Assembly: GCF_036231355.1 (NCBI RefSeq)
Contig: NZ_CP109496.1
Location: forward strand, 7,750,001-7,814,000
Length of the DNA stretch: 64,000 nucleotides
Reading direction: 5' to 3'
DNA from: Streptomyces sp. NBC_01431
Lineage (GTDB): Bacteria > Actinomycetota > Actinomycetes > Streptomycetales > Streptomycetaceae
The first letter of the stretch is position 1. Every line of letters starts with the position of its first letter. Of the stretch, positions 42,541 to 51,693 are shown in pieces. Position numbers and translations under genes: made by a program. The notes beneath the pieces are model-generated. The model was not told where the DNA came from, did no database searches, and was given only the letters and a program-made list of their open reading frames with translations.

Positions 42541-43689
42541 TCAGCGTCCGGCCAGCAGGGCGCGCAGGTTCGCCGCCAAGTGCTCGTACTCCTGGGGCTT
42601 GTTGTAGATCTGTCCGCAGATCCGGATGCCGCCCCCGCCCGGCCAGGGCCAGATCAGCACCCGGCAACCGAGCCGGGCGGCGATCGTCTCGCGCAGCGCG
42701 GCGGCCTCGTCGAGGGTGCGGGCCACCCCTGGCGGCAGGCGCAGCGCACGCATGGCCAGTGCGTCGTGGCCCGGCAGCGGAGTCAGTCCCGCGGTGCGGG
42801 CGAGCAGTTCGGCACCGTATGCGGCCAGGGCGCTGTTGTGGGCGCGAACCCGTTGGGCACCGAGCTGGGCAAGCAGGTCCAGCCCTTCGGGGGCGACGAG
42901 CCAGCCGGTGTAATCGATGGTGGCCCGGTACTCCACGGCACGGGGGAAGCCCCGGTGGTCCTCCCACGAGCGGACAGGCGCACGCACCCCGGTCCGGTGA
43001 GCCGGGGCCACCGCCAGCACGGCGGTGCCCGGCGGAGCGTACCCCCACTTGTGCAGATTGCCGAACCAGAAGTCGGGTCGGCCGGAGAGCGGTTCGGCCA
43101 GCATGCCGGGCGCGTGGGCGCCGTCCACGACCGTGGTCACCCCGCGCTCGGCGAGGTCGGCCAGCAGCGTGGGCGTGGCGATCTGTCGTGCGGTGGGCGA
43201 ACTGATCTGGTCGAGCAACGCCACCGTCGTACGGGGCGTCACGGCGGCGAGCACCGCCTCGCGCACGGCGTCCTCGTCGGGCAGTGCCGGGTCGAGGGAG
43301 ACGGTGTTCAGGCGGGCTCGGCGAGCCGCTGCCCGGACGACAGTCCCATAACCGTGGTCGGTCACCAGGATCTCGTCGTCCTGCCGCAGACGCAGCGCGT
43401 CCATCACGACATGGGCGGCCTCGGTTGCGTTGGTGACGAAGGCGAGCTCCTCCCGGTCGGCGCCCAGGTGATCGGCGACGCGACCGCGGGATGCGGCGAG
43501 GCGGTCCGGCGCGGCCAGAAAGAAGGCATCGGGGTCGGCGTCCGCCTCCGTCAGCAGGCGTCGCTGGGCCTGCGCCACCGGTCGTGGTACGGCGCCGAAG
43601 GACCCGTGGTTGAGGTGGGCCACCCGTGGGCTGAGCCCGAACAGTCCGGGACCGCCAGGGAACTCGGCGGGTGCCGTGGGCATGGTCAT
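42541..43689 (-). CDS. PLP-dependent class V aminotransferase (isopenicillin-N-epimerase-like)
   Basis: A 382-residue fold-type I enzyme. Early motif LNHGSFGAVPRPV and the phosphate-binding TNATEAA (about residues 86-92) are typical of the isopenicillin N epimerase/cysteine desulfurase branch. VVDGAHAPG has Asp189 and His192, and FWFGNLHKWGYAPPG has the PLP-binding Lys214. It is a cytoplasmic enzyme; the substrate may be an amino acid or a small-molecule intermediate. Two ATGs, 43689 and 43683, are both possible. It stands alone between two glycoside hydrolase genes, with no beta-lactam genes nearby, so epimerase activity on isopenicillin N is unlikely. Confidence 0.88.
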   Translation of the reverse strand: MTMPTAPAEFPGGPGLFGLSPRVAHLNHGSFGAVPRPVAQAQRRLLTEADADPDAFFLAAPDRLAASRGRVADHLGADREELAFVTNATEAAHVVMDALRLRQDDEILVTDHGYGTVVRAAARRARLNTVSLDPALPDEDAVREAVLAAVTPRTTVALLDQISSPTARQIATPTLLADLAERGVTTVVDGAHAPGMLAEPLSGRPDFWFGNLHKWGYAPPGTAVLAVAPAHRTGVRAPVRSWEDHRGFPRAVEYRATIDYTGWLVAPEGLDLLAQLGAQRVRAHNSALAAYGAELLARTAGLTPLPGHDALAMRALRLPPGVARTLDEAAALRETIAARLGCRVLIWPWPGGGGIRICGQIYNKPQEYEHLAANLRALLAGR

Positions 43690-43840
43690 GTGAGGGCGTC
43701 CTCCGAGTCGTCGCCGGGCTGCCCCGGCGGGAGTTGAAGTGCTGCTGATTTCCTTCTGGCTCTGGACGCGGCGACGAGGTCGTCAGTCCGGGCACGCCCG
43801 CTTGGGGGCGGCATGCCGCCGAAGCCGCATACCCCGGAGG

Positions 43841-43867
43841 GGCGGCCCGGTGGGTCACCGGGCCGCC
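43841..43867 (-). terminator. Terminator of the GH27 gene
   Basis: Perfect 12-bp arms GGCGGCCCGGTG and CACCGGGCCGCC with a 3-base loop, 30 bases beyond the stop of the alpha-galactosidase gene. Confidence 0.7.
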
Positions 43868-43897
43868 TGCGGGCGACGCCTGTGCGGGACAGGTGGG

Positions 43898-45991
43898 TCA
43901 GGACATGAGGGTCCATGTCTGCCCGGACGCTGCCGTATCGGGCTGGTCGAGGACGACGGGCGAGGTGGCCGTGGCCTGCGGGGCATCCAGTTCCAGACCG
44001 GTCGCCACGTTTGTGATGGCCAGGTGGCCGGTGCTGGTGTTCTGGACCACGCGCCATTTCTGGTACGGGCTGTTCGGGTCGTAGCCGTTGAGTACCCAGG
44101 CTCGTCCGCCGACCGAAGCGGGCCCGGTCAGCGTGCCGTGGGCCTGCGTGCCGGTGGAGCAGTTGTCGGTGATGTGCACGGTGCCGTCGGAGTTGGGGTC
44201 GAACCGCCACTGCTCCGAAGTGTGCGAACTCCACCAGGTGTTGATGTCGGTGGTCGAGCCGTCGGAGGCGCTGCAGGTGCCCTGGACCTCAAGGACCTGG
44301 CCGCCGGTGCCGCCGGCGCTGATGCCGTGGTACCGGCCGTCCCCGATCACGGCCGCAGGAACCGTGGCCGGCAGCGGCCTGAGCCGGTACAGCGCGACTC
44401 CGTGCGGGGCGACCGGCGCGCTGATCGTCCCGGTGACGTTGCCGGTGGCGCCGGTCCACAGCTCCTTGGAGGAGTAGCCGGGGCCGGTGAGGCCGAGCGT
44501 GCTCAAGTCGGTCGAAATGGTCTGGGTGTTGGACGGGTCCTGGTTGACCAGCAGCACGGCGGTGTCACCGTTTGCCAGGGGCCGCTTGAGGACGAGCGGT
44601 GCGGTACTGCTGCTCGGTGGGTTTCCGACCAGAGTGGCGGGCTTGGCGCCGTCCTGGTCGACGGCGATCACATCGGAGTTCTTGTAGATCGCCAAGGCGG
44701 AGTCGCTGATGCCGGTGGACCAGGTGACACCGTTGTATGTGTGCTGGGAGTCGGCCGGAGTACGTAGGTCCGCGCCGGTGATGAGTGGGGAGGCCATCAT
44801 CGCCAGGACCGACATCTCGCTGCGCGACTCGGTGTCGCTCATGGGTTTGTGGCAGGTGCAGGTGTCGGTGACGCCGTACAGCCCGTAGGGGCTCTGCCAG
44901 CCAGCAAACATCATGTCCATGTCATTCCAGCTTCCCGGTCTGACATTGCCCGGGTAGCGCAGGGCGGTCTGCAACTGGCCGTTGTAGAGCACGCCTTCCA
45001 GGTCCGGGCCGCGGTCGCCGCCGATCCGGCAGAGGTTCGCCACCTGCCCGCACCAGACGCCGGTCGGGGCGTACCCCGGGGCCTGGCGCGCGGGGGTGCC
45101 CGTGGCAGTGATGACGGGGTCGCTACGGGCGGGGTCGTCCTGCGCCAGCAAGTAGGGCACACCGGTGTGCACCGGCTGCGCCGAGACGCTGAGCGCCACC
45201 CGCGGGCGCCCCTGCGCGGCGGACGTCGCGTCGAGTGCCCGCTGGAAGTCCTGGACCCGGGCATAGATGGACCGCGTCAGCTCCCTTCCCTCGCCCTGTG
45301 TGTAGTAGTTGTAGCCGTCCGGACCGGTGATCTGCGGACCGTAGGGGCAGTCGTCGTACTTGACGTAGTCCACGCCCCAGGAGACGAAGTCGGCGGCATC
45401 GACCGCCTCGTGCCCGAGGCTGCCCGGGTGCCCTTGGCAGGTGGTGTAGGTGTCGGTGGCGTACAGGCCGAACTTCATGCCTTTGCTGTGGGCGTACCAG
45501 CTCAGGTACTCGATGCCGTTGAGGGTCTTCCCGTTGACGGTGTGGGACGGGAAGTGGTCCGGGTCCGGAATGAGGTGACCCGTCGTCAGGTCGAATCCAC
45601 TTCCGTCGGTGCCACTCGTGGGGTTGCGGTTGGCGTCGTAGAGCTGCATGGCGCCGTAGGAGTTCTTGACCAGGCCGGTGCTCTGGCCGTCGCGGTGGTT
45701 GACCGACCAGCCGTCGTCGATGGTGACGGTGTTGTAGCCGGCCGCCGCCAGGCCGCGCGAGGCCATGAAGTCGATCGTCTGGACGACCTGATCCTGGGTC
45801 ACCGCGGTGCCCAGGGTGTTCCAGGAGTTCCAACCCATGGGAGGGGTGAGGGCAAGTCCGTTGTCCAGAGCCGCCGCCGGGGAGGACCCGGCGACGACGG
45901 CGGCGAGGCCCGATACCGCGAGCGACAGCGCGGTGAGCGCGTGAAGTGCGGCGCGGGGTAGGGGTAGGGGCACGGGTAGGCGTAGACGCAT
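43898..45991 (-). CDS. Secreted GH27 alpha-galactosidase with ricin-type lectin domain
   Basis: A 697-residue exported enzyme predicted to remove alpha-galactosyl units from galactomannan-type or related sugars. The signal peptide ends near residue 41 (PAAA-LDNG). The GH27 barrel starts LTPPMGWNSWNTLG and holds IDDGW near 91-95, VDYVKYDDC with the nucleophile Asp213, and RPGSWNDMDMM with the acid/base Asp. A C-terminal beta domain follows (to ~550), then a ricin B/CBM13-like trefoil (QVLEVQGTCS, SEQWRFDPNSDGTVHI, ATGLELDAPQ). ATG 45991 has GGAG upstream. It is probably secreted to work with the GH5-type enzyme on mannan-like polymer. Confidence 0.9.
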   Translation of the reverse strand: MRLRLPVPLPLPRAALHALTALSLAVSGLAAVVAGSSPAAALDNGLALTPPMGWNSWNTLGTAVTQDQVVQTIDFMASRGLAAAGYNTVTIDDGWSVNHRDGQSTGLVKNSYGAMQLYDANRNPTSGTDGSGFDLTTGHLIPDPDHFPSHTVNGKTLNGIEYLSWYAHSKGMKFGLYATDTYTTCQGHPGSLGHEAVDAADFVSWGVDYVKYDDCPYGPQITGPDGYNYYTQGEGRELTRSIYARVQDFQRALDATSAAQGRPRVALSVSAQPVHTGVPYLLAQDDPARSDPVITATGTPARQAPGYAPTGVWCGQVANLCRIGGDRGPDLEGVLYNGQLQTALRYPGNVRPGSWNDMDMMFAGWQSPYGLYGVTDTCTCHKPMSDTESRSEMSVLAMMASPLITGADLRTPADSQHTYNGVTWSTGISDSALAIYKNSDVIAVDQDGAKPATLVGNPPSSSTAPLVLKRPLANGDTAVLLVNQDPSNTQTISTDLSTLGLTGPGYSSKELWTGATGNVTGTISAPVAPHGVALYRLRPLPATVPAAVIGDGRYHGISAGGTGGQVLEVQGTCSASDGSTTDINTWWSSHTSEQWRFDPNSDGTVHITDNCSTGTQAHGTLTGPASVGGRAWVLNGYDPNSPYQKWRVVQNTSTGHLAITNVATGLELDAPQATATSPVVLDQPDTAASGQTWTLMS

Positions 45992-46760
45992 GGAGAACTC
46001 CAGGTGTGCGCGATTGCACGAACGAGGTGGCTTGTTGGGTTCTGTTGAATCCATCTCCAGAGATCGACGGCTGGAGGAATCTTCAAACAGAAAGCAACGC
46101 ATGATAGCCAGCCGGGGAAGGCGACCTCAAGGGTTCGCGCACCGATCCTTCGCGACCACGACGGGCAGTCGGATCGCCGGGACCGGACGGCGATTCATTC
46201 TCAACTGCTCAGAAGTGCGGGCGAATTGATGGAGCGTCACTTCTACTGGGGGCCCCGGGAGGGGAGCGGGCTTGGGCCTTGCCCGCAGGCAGGCGATCCC
46301 GCTGAATCGTTGACGATGTGTCCGGCAGGCCCAAAGTCGGACGATGAGCAATCGGGGCAAATCGCCATCGACACGCGCACGGTCTCTTCCGTGCTCCCGC
46401 CCGCGAGGGGTCGTCGGAGAAGTGGGGCTGCCAACTCTCTTGACATCACAGTGCAATGGCACTGTGATATGTCACATGATGAATGAGCGTGTTGGTTTCT
46501 GAGAGTTTGACGGGCCCTCAGATATCACACGTTGTTGCCAGCGTTCCGCCTCAACCGCGCCACCGAGACCGTCGGTATCTTGCCTGCCATCAACAGCCGG
46601 GCTTGGCCAGATCCGTGTCACAACAACCGCGCTTCAAGCCCAACCGATCCTGATCATCTGCCGGTGTCGCACAGAGGGGTGTGCCACAGGGGCCACCCCC
46701 TGAGTGGTGGACACGCTGATACTGGGTCTGATTGATCCGGAGGAAGCGAGAAGACCGCCA
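45992..46760 (+). other. Long intergenic region with an orphan promoter
   Basis: About 770 bases between the GH27 start and an IS3 relic. The left part is the GH27 promoter side. The right part contains a strong promoter/operator pointing rightward (46440-46468) but no gene before the IS3 relic. Base composition here is less GC-rich than average. An 86-codon frame at 46226-46486 ends inside that operator and is not convincing. Confidence 0.45.
46440..46468 (+). promoter_or_regulatory. Promoter overlapped by a perfect 10-bp palindrome
   Basis: A consensus -35 TTGACA (46440-46445) is followed after 17 bases by TGTGAT (46463-46468) as a possible -10. The interval is filled by ATCACAGTGC-aatg-GCACTGTGAT, a perfect 10-bp-arm inverted repeat (46445-46468). 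This is the geometry of a repressed promoter. Its downstream gene has apparently been removed. Confidence 0.6.
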
Positions 46761-46910
46761 ATGGCGATGAAGGACTACTCGGACGAGTGCAAGGCCGATG
46801 CCGTGGCCCTGTACGAGTCCATACCCGGGGCGGTCTACAAGAGCATCGCTGCTGACCTGGGCATCAACCGGGCGACCTTGCGCGAGTGGGTGTTTTCTGG
46901 GGGACCGTGA
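46761..46910 (+). mobile_element. IS3-family orfA remnant
   Basis: MAMKDYSDECKADAVALYES and the following AVYKSIAADLGINRATLREWV are the N-terminal HTH of an IS3 orfA. It stops after about 50 codons, where the leucine zipper should start. The sequence TGAGTGGTGGACACGC upstream may be part of the left end. No orfB follows. Confidence 0.7.
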
Positions 46911-47263
46911 ACGCCGTGGCATCCCCAATGCTTGACACCAACATCGTCAACCGGCTCGCCGAAGTCGGAGCAGCCTGGAGCTCCGACACTTCCAGGCCGC
47001 CGCTGCCGAGGCAACTGCGCCCGGAACAACGGCTTCGTGCGAATCCAGGCGACCGCGGCCATCGGCGGCTACGCCAACATGGGCGGCGTCCGGATCGGCG
47101 GCCGGGCGGCAAAGCCGACCGGTGACGGCCACTACTTCCTCGTCAACCGCTCCAGCGGACTCTGCCTGGCCGTCGAGGATGGCGAAGCCGCCGACGGCGC
47201 CGCCATCGAGCAACCGCCGTACGCGTCACTGGCACGGCAGCAGCGGCAGATCATCGCCCTGTG
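46905..47263 (+). pseudogene. Scrambled tail of a carbohydrate-active protein with ricin-like module
   Basis: Short coding-like stretches occur in alternating frames. NAVASPMLDTNIVNRLAEVGAAW in one frame looks like the end of a glycosidase catalytic domain. GGRAAKPTGDGHYFLVNRSSGLCLAVEDGEAADGAAIEQPP in another is the beginning of a ricin-type lectin repeat, ending at 47261-47263. The remaining gene was probably deleted with the IS3 insertion. Confidence 0.5.
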
Positions 47264-47331
47264 ACGAATCCCGGCGACGGGGGCGGGCGCCGTTAGGCGA
47301 TGCCCCGCCGCCGGCTCCACATCTCAGTCGG

Positions 47332-48840
47332 TCAGGCGAGGCGGATCATATTCCAGGACAGCGGTTCGAGGGTCGCGCTGAGCGCGCCGTTCTCCAGCAC
47401 GGTGCCGGTCGCCCCGTGCGGGGCGACGCGCTCAGGGTCGGCCAGGGTGTTGCGGGCCTCGGGGTTGGCGTCGGCCAGCGCGCTGTGCTCCACGACGGCC
47501 GTCAAATCGAGTCCCACAAGGGTGACTTCGAGCGGCAGGGCGTCGGTCTGGCTGCGGTTGACCGCGAACACCGTGACGGTGCCGTCGTCGGCTCGCACCG
47601 CCGTGGCGTGCAGGAGCGGGACCTCGCCGTACCTCTTCGTCTCGTACGTCGGCGAGTCGACCCGCACGTTCAGGACCTGCCCGCGGCCGTGGCGCGAAGC
47701 CTGGGCGAAGGGGAAGAACGTGGTCTGGCGCCAGGCGGGGCCGCCGGGCTCCGTGAGGATCGGCGCGATGACGTTGACCAGCTGCGCCAGGCAGGCGACG
47801 GTCACCCGGTCCGCGTGCCGGAGCAGAGCGATGAGGAGCGAGCCGAAGACGACCGCGTCCGTGACGGTGTAGTTGTCCTCAAGCAAGCGCGGGGTCTGGG
47901 GCCAGTCGAGGGCGCTGACCTCGGCCTCGGTGCGGGAGAGGTACCAGACGTTCCATTCGTCGAAGGAGAGGTTGATCCGCTTCTTCGACTTGAGGCGAGC
48001 GCCCACGTGGTCGCAGGTGGCGACGACGTTCTCGATGAAGGACTCCATGTCGACGGCCGAGGCGAGGAACGAGTCCCGGTCTCCGTCGAGTTCCTCGTAG
48101 TACGCGTGCAGGGATATGTGGTCGACGAGGTCGTACGTCTCGGCGAGCACCGTGGCCTCCCAGGCGCCGAAGGTCTCCATCGACTGGCCCGAGGAGCCGC
48201 AGACGACGAGTTCGACGGCCGGGTCGATCTGGCGCATCGCGCGGGCGGTCTCGGCGGCGAGGCGGCCGTATTCCCCGGCGGTCTTGTGGCCGGTCTGCCA
48301 GGGGCCGTCCATCTCGTTGCCCAGGCACCACATCCTGATCCCGAAGGGCGCCTTGTCGCCGTGTGCGGCGCGTAGGTCGGACAGTGCCGTGCCCGAGGGG
48401 TGGTTGGCGTACTCCTGGAGCTCCAGCGCTTCGAGGACGCCTCTGGTGCCGAGGTTGACGGCCATCATCGGTTCGGCCTCGGGGCCCAGCTTCTTGACGA
48501 AAGCGATGTACTCGGAGAGGCCGAAGCGGTTGGTCTCCGTCGAGCGCCAGGCCAGGTCGAGCCGGCGCGGACGGTCCGCCACGGGGCCTATGGAGTCCTC
48601 CCACTTGTACCCGGAGACGAAGTTGCCGCCGGGGTAGCGGACGGCGGTGACGCCGAGTTCGCGGATGAGGTCGAGTACGTCGCCGCGGAGTCCGGCCTCG
48701 TCCGCCGTGGGGTGGCCCGGCTCGAAGATGCCAGTGTAGACGCAGCGGCCCAGGTGCTCCACGAAGGAGCCGAAGAGGCGGGGGTCCACATCGGCGACGG
48801 TGAAGCCCGGATGGAGTGCGAAGCGGGCGATACGAGTCAT
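47332..48840 (-). CDS. abfA: GH51 alpha-L-arabinofuranosidase (intracellular)
   Basis: A 502-residue cytoplasmic enzyme that releases terminal arabinofuranosyl groups from arabinoxylan oligosaccharides. It has no signal peptide. GH51 marks are RLFGSFVEHLGRCVYTGI, RYPGGNFVSGYKWEDSIGP (about 68-86), CLGNEMDGPWQ with the acid/base Glu176, SLHAYY, and INLSFDEWNVWY with the nucleophile Glu295. The C-terminal beta-sandwich ends SWNMIRLA. Length is standard for the family. It is divergent from the GH67 gene across a 520-base region and takes part in side-chain removal in the same pathway. Confidence 0.95.
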   Translation of the reverse strand: MTRIARFALHPGFTVADVDPRLFGSFVEHLGRCVYTGIFEPGHPTADEAGLRGDVLDLIRELGVTAVRYPGGNFVSGYKWEDSIGPVADRPRRLDLAWRSTETNRFGLSEYIAFVKKLGPEAEPMMAVNLGTRGVLEALELQEYANHPSGTALSDLRAAHGDKAPFGIRMWCLGNEMDGPWQTGHKTAGEYGRLAAETARAMRQIDPAVELVVCGSSGQSMETFGAWEATVLAETYDLVDHISLHAYYEELDGDRDSFLASAVDMESFIENVVATCDHVGARLKSKKRINLSFDEWNVWYLSRTEAEVSALDWPQTPRLLEDNYTVTDAVVFGSLLIALLRHADRVTVACLAQLVNVIAPILTEPGGPAWRQTTFFPFAQASRHGRGQVLNVRVDSPTYETKRYGEVPLLHATAVRADDGTVTVFAVNRSQTDALPLEVTLVGLDLTAVVEHSALADANPEARNTLADPERVAPHGATGTVLENGALSATLEPLSWNMIRLA

Positions 48841-49360
48841 GACTGCCTCAACTTTGTTCGATATCCCGGACGTTGAACGGAAGACCGGACAGACCGTAAG
48901 GTGAGCTGCGCCGTGGGTCAATGGGGCCCGGGGCAACGGCTGAGATCCGGCGGGGAGTTCAACGGTCACCACCGACGGCCGTCGGTGGCCATCTCCGATG
49001 CCGCGTGCGCGACGCGTGATCGGCGCTCCGACGTCATGGCCCGTTCCGGCTCGCCCTCTCCCCCTCCTCTTCCCGCACACGGCCTTGGACGGCAGCCTCG
49101 ACCACCCCTCGCTCGTGGTCTCCACCATGGCCGGGGCCAACACCGGCAGTCTCGTCGACGGCAGGCGTTGGGCCCGGCGGACCCCGGGTGTCACCAAGTT
49201 CACCCAGGACTTCAACATGCTTGATATCGGCTCGGCGCGGCACGCAACGGAGTCGCTAATTTGGTAAGTGCCTTGACGAATTAGGGGTCGGGGCCGGGAG
49301 AATCCGTTCAGCTCAAGGTGCTTGCTGCTGCGACGTGCTGGCCTGTGAGGGGATTCGTCC
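48841..49360. other. Divergent regulatory region between GH51 and GH67 genes
   Basis: About 520 bases serving two outward promoters. A CTAATT...AATTAG inverted repeat (17-base spacer, near 49255-49284) and several TTGACG/TTGATA-like elements near 49220-49280 sit on the GH67 side. A protein-like patch at 49070-49250 (LDGSLDHPSLVVSTMAGANTG...) is not recognised and has no start or stop of its own. Confidence 0.35.
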
Positions 49361-51337
49361 ATGGTGGTATCTGGCTCCGCCGCGTCCGGACCGGCCAGGG
49401 ACGTGCATCCTGCCTGGCTCCCGGACGAGGCGCTGCGCGCGATCGGCTCGCGACGGTGCCGGGTCACGGGTACCGGCCCGCTCGTGGACACCGTGCGGTA
49501 CGAGGTCGAGCGGGCCCGCGGGCTGCACGGAGGAGGCGGTGATGGCGAGTTGCATCTGAGCATTGCCGAGGGGACCCGACCCGAGGAGTTCACCCTCCAC
49601 CGGACGCCCGAGTGCACGACCGTCACCGCCTCGACCGGTGCCGGGCTGCTGTACGGCTACTTCCACGTCGTGCGGCTCGGCGAGGCCGCGTTCACCTCGG
49701 CCCCGCCCGAGACCCATCGGCCCGCTGTCCCGCTGCGCATGCTGAACCACTGGGACAACGTCGACGTCCACCCCGTCATGGGCCAGGTCGAGCGCGGCTA
49801 CTCGGGCGGCTCATTGTTCTGGCAGGACGGCGCGGCACGCGGCGACCTTGCCCGGGTGCGGGCCTATGGGCGGCTCCTCGCGGCCAGCGGGATCAACGCC
49901 CTCAGCGTCAACAACGTCAACGTCCATGCGGCCGAGGCCCGTCTGCTCACCGACCGCACCGACGAAGTGGCAGCCATTGCAGGCGAGTTGAGAGCGTACG
50001 GGGTCCGCACTCATCTCTCCGTCAGTTTCGCCGCACCGATGCTCCTCGGCGGTCTTGACACCGCGGATCCGCTCGACAAGGGGGTGCGTGAGTGGTGGCG
50101 GCGAGCCGTCGACCACGTGTACGCGCGCATCCCCGACTTCGGCGGCTTCGTCGTCAAGGCCGACTCCGAGGGGCAGCCGGGCCCCTTCGTGTACGGTCGC
50201 AGCCACGCCGACGGCGCGAACCTGCTCGCCGAGGCGCTCGCCCCGCACGGCGGCACCGTGCACTGGCGCGCCTTCGTCTACGACCACACCCAGGACTGGC
50301 GCGACCGCACCACCGACCGGGCCCGCGCCGCCTACGACCATTTCGCTCCGCTCGACGGGAAGTTCGCGGCCAACGCCGCCCTCCAGGTCAAACACGGCCC
50401 GATGGACTTCCAGGTCCGAGAACCCGTCTCCCCGGTGATCGGCGCCCTGCCCCGCACCCGGCTCGCCGTCGAGCTCCAGGCCACCCAGGAGTACACCGGC
50501 CAGCAGCGCCATGTGTGCGCGCTCGCGCCGATGTGGTCACAGGTGCTGCGGTTCCGGCCGCGAGGGGACGGCGGCCCGACCGTCGGCGAACTGGCGGGCG
50601 GCCTGGTGGCGGTGTCGAACGCCGGGGCCGATCCGTTCTGGATGGGGCATCCGCTCGCGCAGTTCAACCTGTACGCGTTCGGGCGGCTCGCCTGGAATCC
50701 GGACGCCGAGCCTGGTCAAATAGTGGCTGAATGGACCGAGTTGACGTTCACTCCCGATCTGACTGGCGACCCTGAGCGGCTGCGGGCCGGGATCCGCGCC
50801 GTCCTGGCCGGCTCCTGGGCCACGTACGAGAAATACACGGCACCCCTCGGCGTCGGCTTCATGGTGCAGCCGGGCCACCACTACGGGCCGAGCGTCGACG
50901 GGTACGAGTACAGCCCCTGGGGTACCTACCACTTCGCCGACCGCGACGGGATCGGCGTCGACCGCAGCCGGGCCACCGGCACCGGGTACGCGGCGCAGTA
51001 CGCGAAGCCCTGGTCGGACATGTACGAGACGCCTGCGACCTGCCCAGACGACTTGCTCCTCTTCTTCCACCATGTGCCGTACGCCCATGTGCTGCACAGC
51101 GGGAAGACCGTGATCCAGCACATCTACGACACCCACTTCGAAGGGGTCGAGGAGGCCGAGGAGGCGCAGCGCACCTGGGCGTCGATCGCCGGTCTGGTCG
51201 CGCCGGATGTGCACGCCCGCGTGGCCGAGCGGTACGTCGAGCAGGTGCGCGGCGCCCGTGAGTGGCGCGACCAGGTCAACAGCTACTTCCTGCGCAAGTC
51301 CGGGGTACCGGACGCGAAGGGCCGGACGATCTACTGA
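49361..51337 (+). CDS. aguA: GH67 alpha-glucuronidase
   Basis: A 658-residue cytoplasmic enzyme that removes 4-O-methylglucuronic acid from the non-reducing end of xylo-oligosaccharides (aldouronic acids). There is no signal peptide. Family marks are LRMLNHWDNVD near 125-135, NNVNVHAAEA, FGGFVVKADSEGQPGP with the acid Glu270, VKHGPMDFQVREP with Asp349, and VELQATQEYTGQQ with Glu371/Glu378 as candidates for the base pair. The C-terminal HHYGPSVDGYEYSPWGTYHFAD is also diagnostic. The ATG has GAGGGG 8 bases upstream. Divergent from the GH51 gene and convergent with the importer operon. Confidence 0.95.
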   Translation: MVVSGSAASGPARDVHPAWLPDEALRAIGSRRCRVTGTGPLVDTVRYEVERARGLHGGGGDGELHLSIAEGTRPEEFTLHRTPECTTVTASTGAGLLYGYFHVVRLGEAAFTSAPPETHRPAVPLRMLNHWDNVDVHPVMGQVERGYSGGSLFWQDGAARGDLARVRAYGRLLAASGINALSVNNVNVHAAEARLLTDRTDEVAAIAGELRAYGVRTHLSVSFAAPMLLGGLDTADPLDKGVREWWRRAVDHVYARIPDFGGFVVKADSEGQPGPFVYGRSHADGANLLAEALAPHGGTVHWRAFVYDHTQDWRDRTTDRARAAYDHFAPLDGKFAANAALQVKHGPMDFQVREPVSPVIGALPRTRLAVELQATQEYTGQQRHVCALAPMWSQVLRFRPRGDGGPTVGELAGGLVAVSNAGADPFWMGHPLAQFNLYAFGRLAWNPDAEPGQIVAEWTELTFTPDLTGDPERLRAGIRAVLAGSWATYEKYTAPLGVGFMVQPGHHYGPSVDGYEYSPWGTYHFADRDGIGVDRSRATGTGYAAQYAKPWSDMYETPATCPDDLLLFFHHVPYAHVLHSGKTVIQHIYDTHFEGVEEAEEAQRTWASIAGLVAPDVHARVAERYVEQVRGAREWRDQVNSYFLRKSGVPDAKGRTIY

Positions 51338-51409
51338 AGGCGGTGCACGGCGGCGCCCAGCGGGGCGGGCGTGAACCTTTCGCCGTGCTCCACAGGCCTG
51401 TCGTGCGGG

Positions 51410-51675
51410 CCGCACGACAAGAGGCGTGCACCACGTCCTGGGAGTGCGCGCGCCCAGCGTCACCGCGCCGAGCGACGCCAACCCGCTGTGGGCGCGCTCC
51501 AGGATGGCGTCGGGCACGGTGACGTCGTAGGTGTCCGGGGAAAGTTGGAGTAGCGACATGTGGACACGCCGACGGTGAGCATGTCGGTCCCCGCCTTCGT
51601 GAACAGGCGGTGGTCCTCGCCCCAGACGTCCTTCGACCACTGCTCGGGGTTGTAGTCACCCCCGTACGGACCCAT
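51410..51675 (-). pseudogene. GH42 beta-galactosidase N-terminal remnant
   Basis: The first ~35 codons read MGPYGGDYNPEQWSKDVWGED... LFTKAGTDMLTVGV, the canonical start of GH42 enzymes. After a frameshift the next frame gives SLLQLSPDTYDVTVPDAILERAHSG, again GH42-like, and then the similarity ends near 51410. It follows the DUF624 gene by 18 bases on the same strand, so a complete GH42 gene was probably once the last gene of this operon. Confidence 0.65.
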
Positions 51676-51693
51676 ACGGAATCCGTTGGCCGC

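Noticed and set aside
42541..43689. Beta-lactam biosynthesis (isopenicillin N epimerase)
   Set aside because: The aminotransferase resembles that family, but no ACV synthetase, IPN synthase or related gene is present.
48998..49267. 89-codon plus-strand frame upstream of the GH67 gene
   Set aside because: Some protein-like character, but no start signal, no homology recognised, and it lies where the divergent promoters must be.
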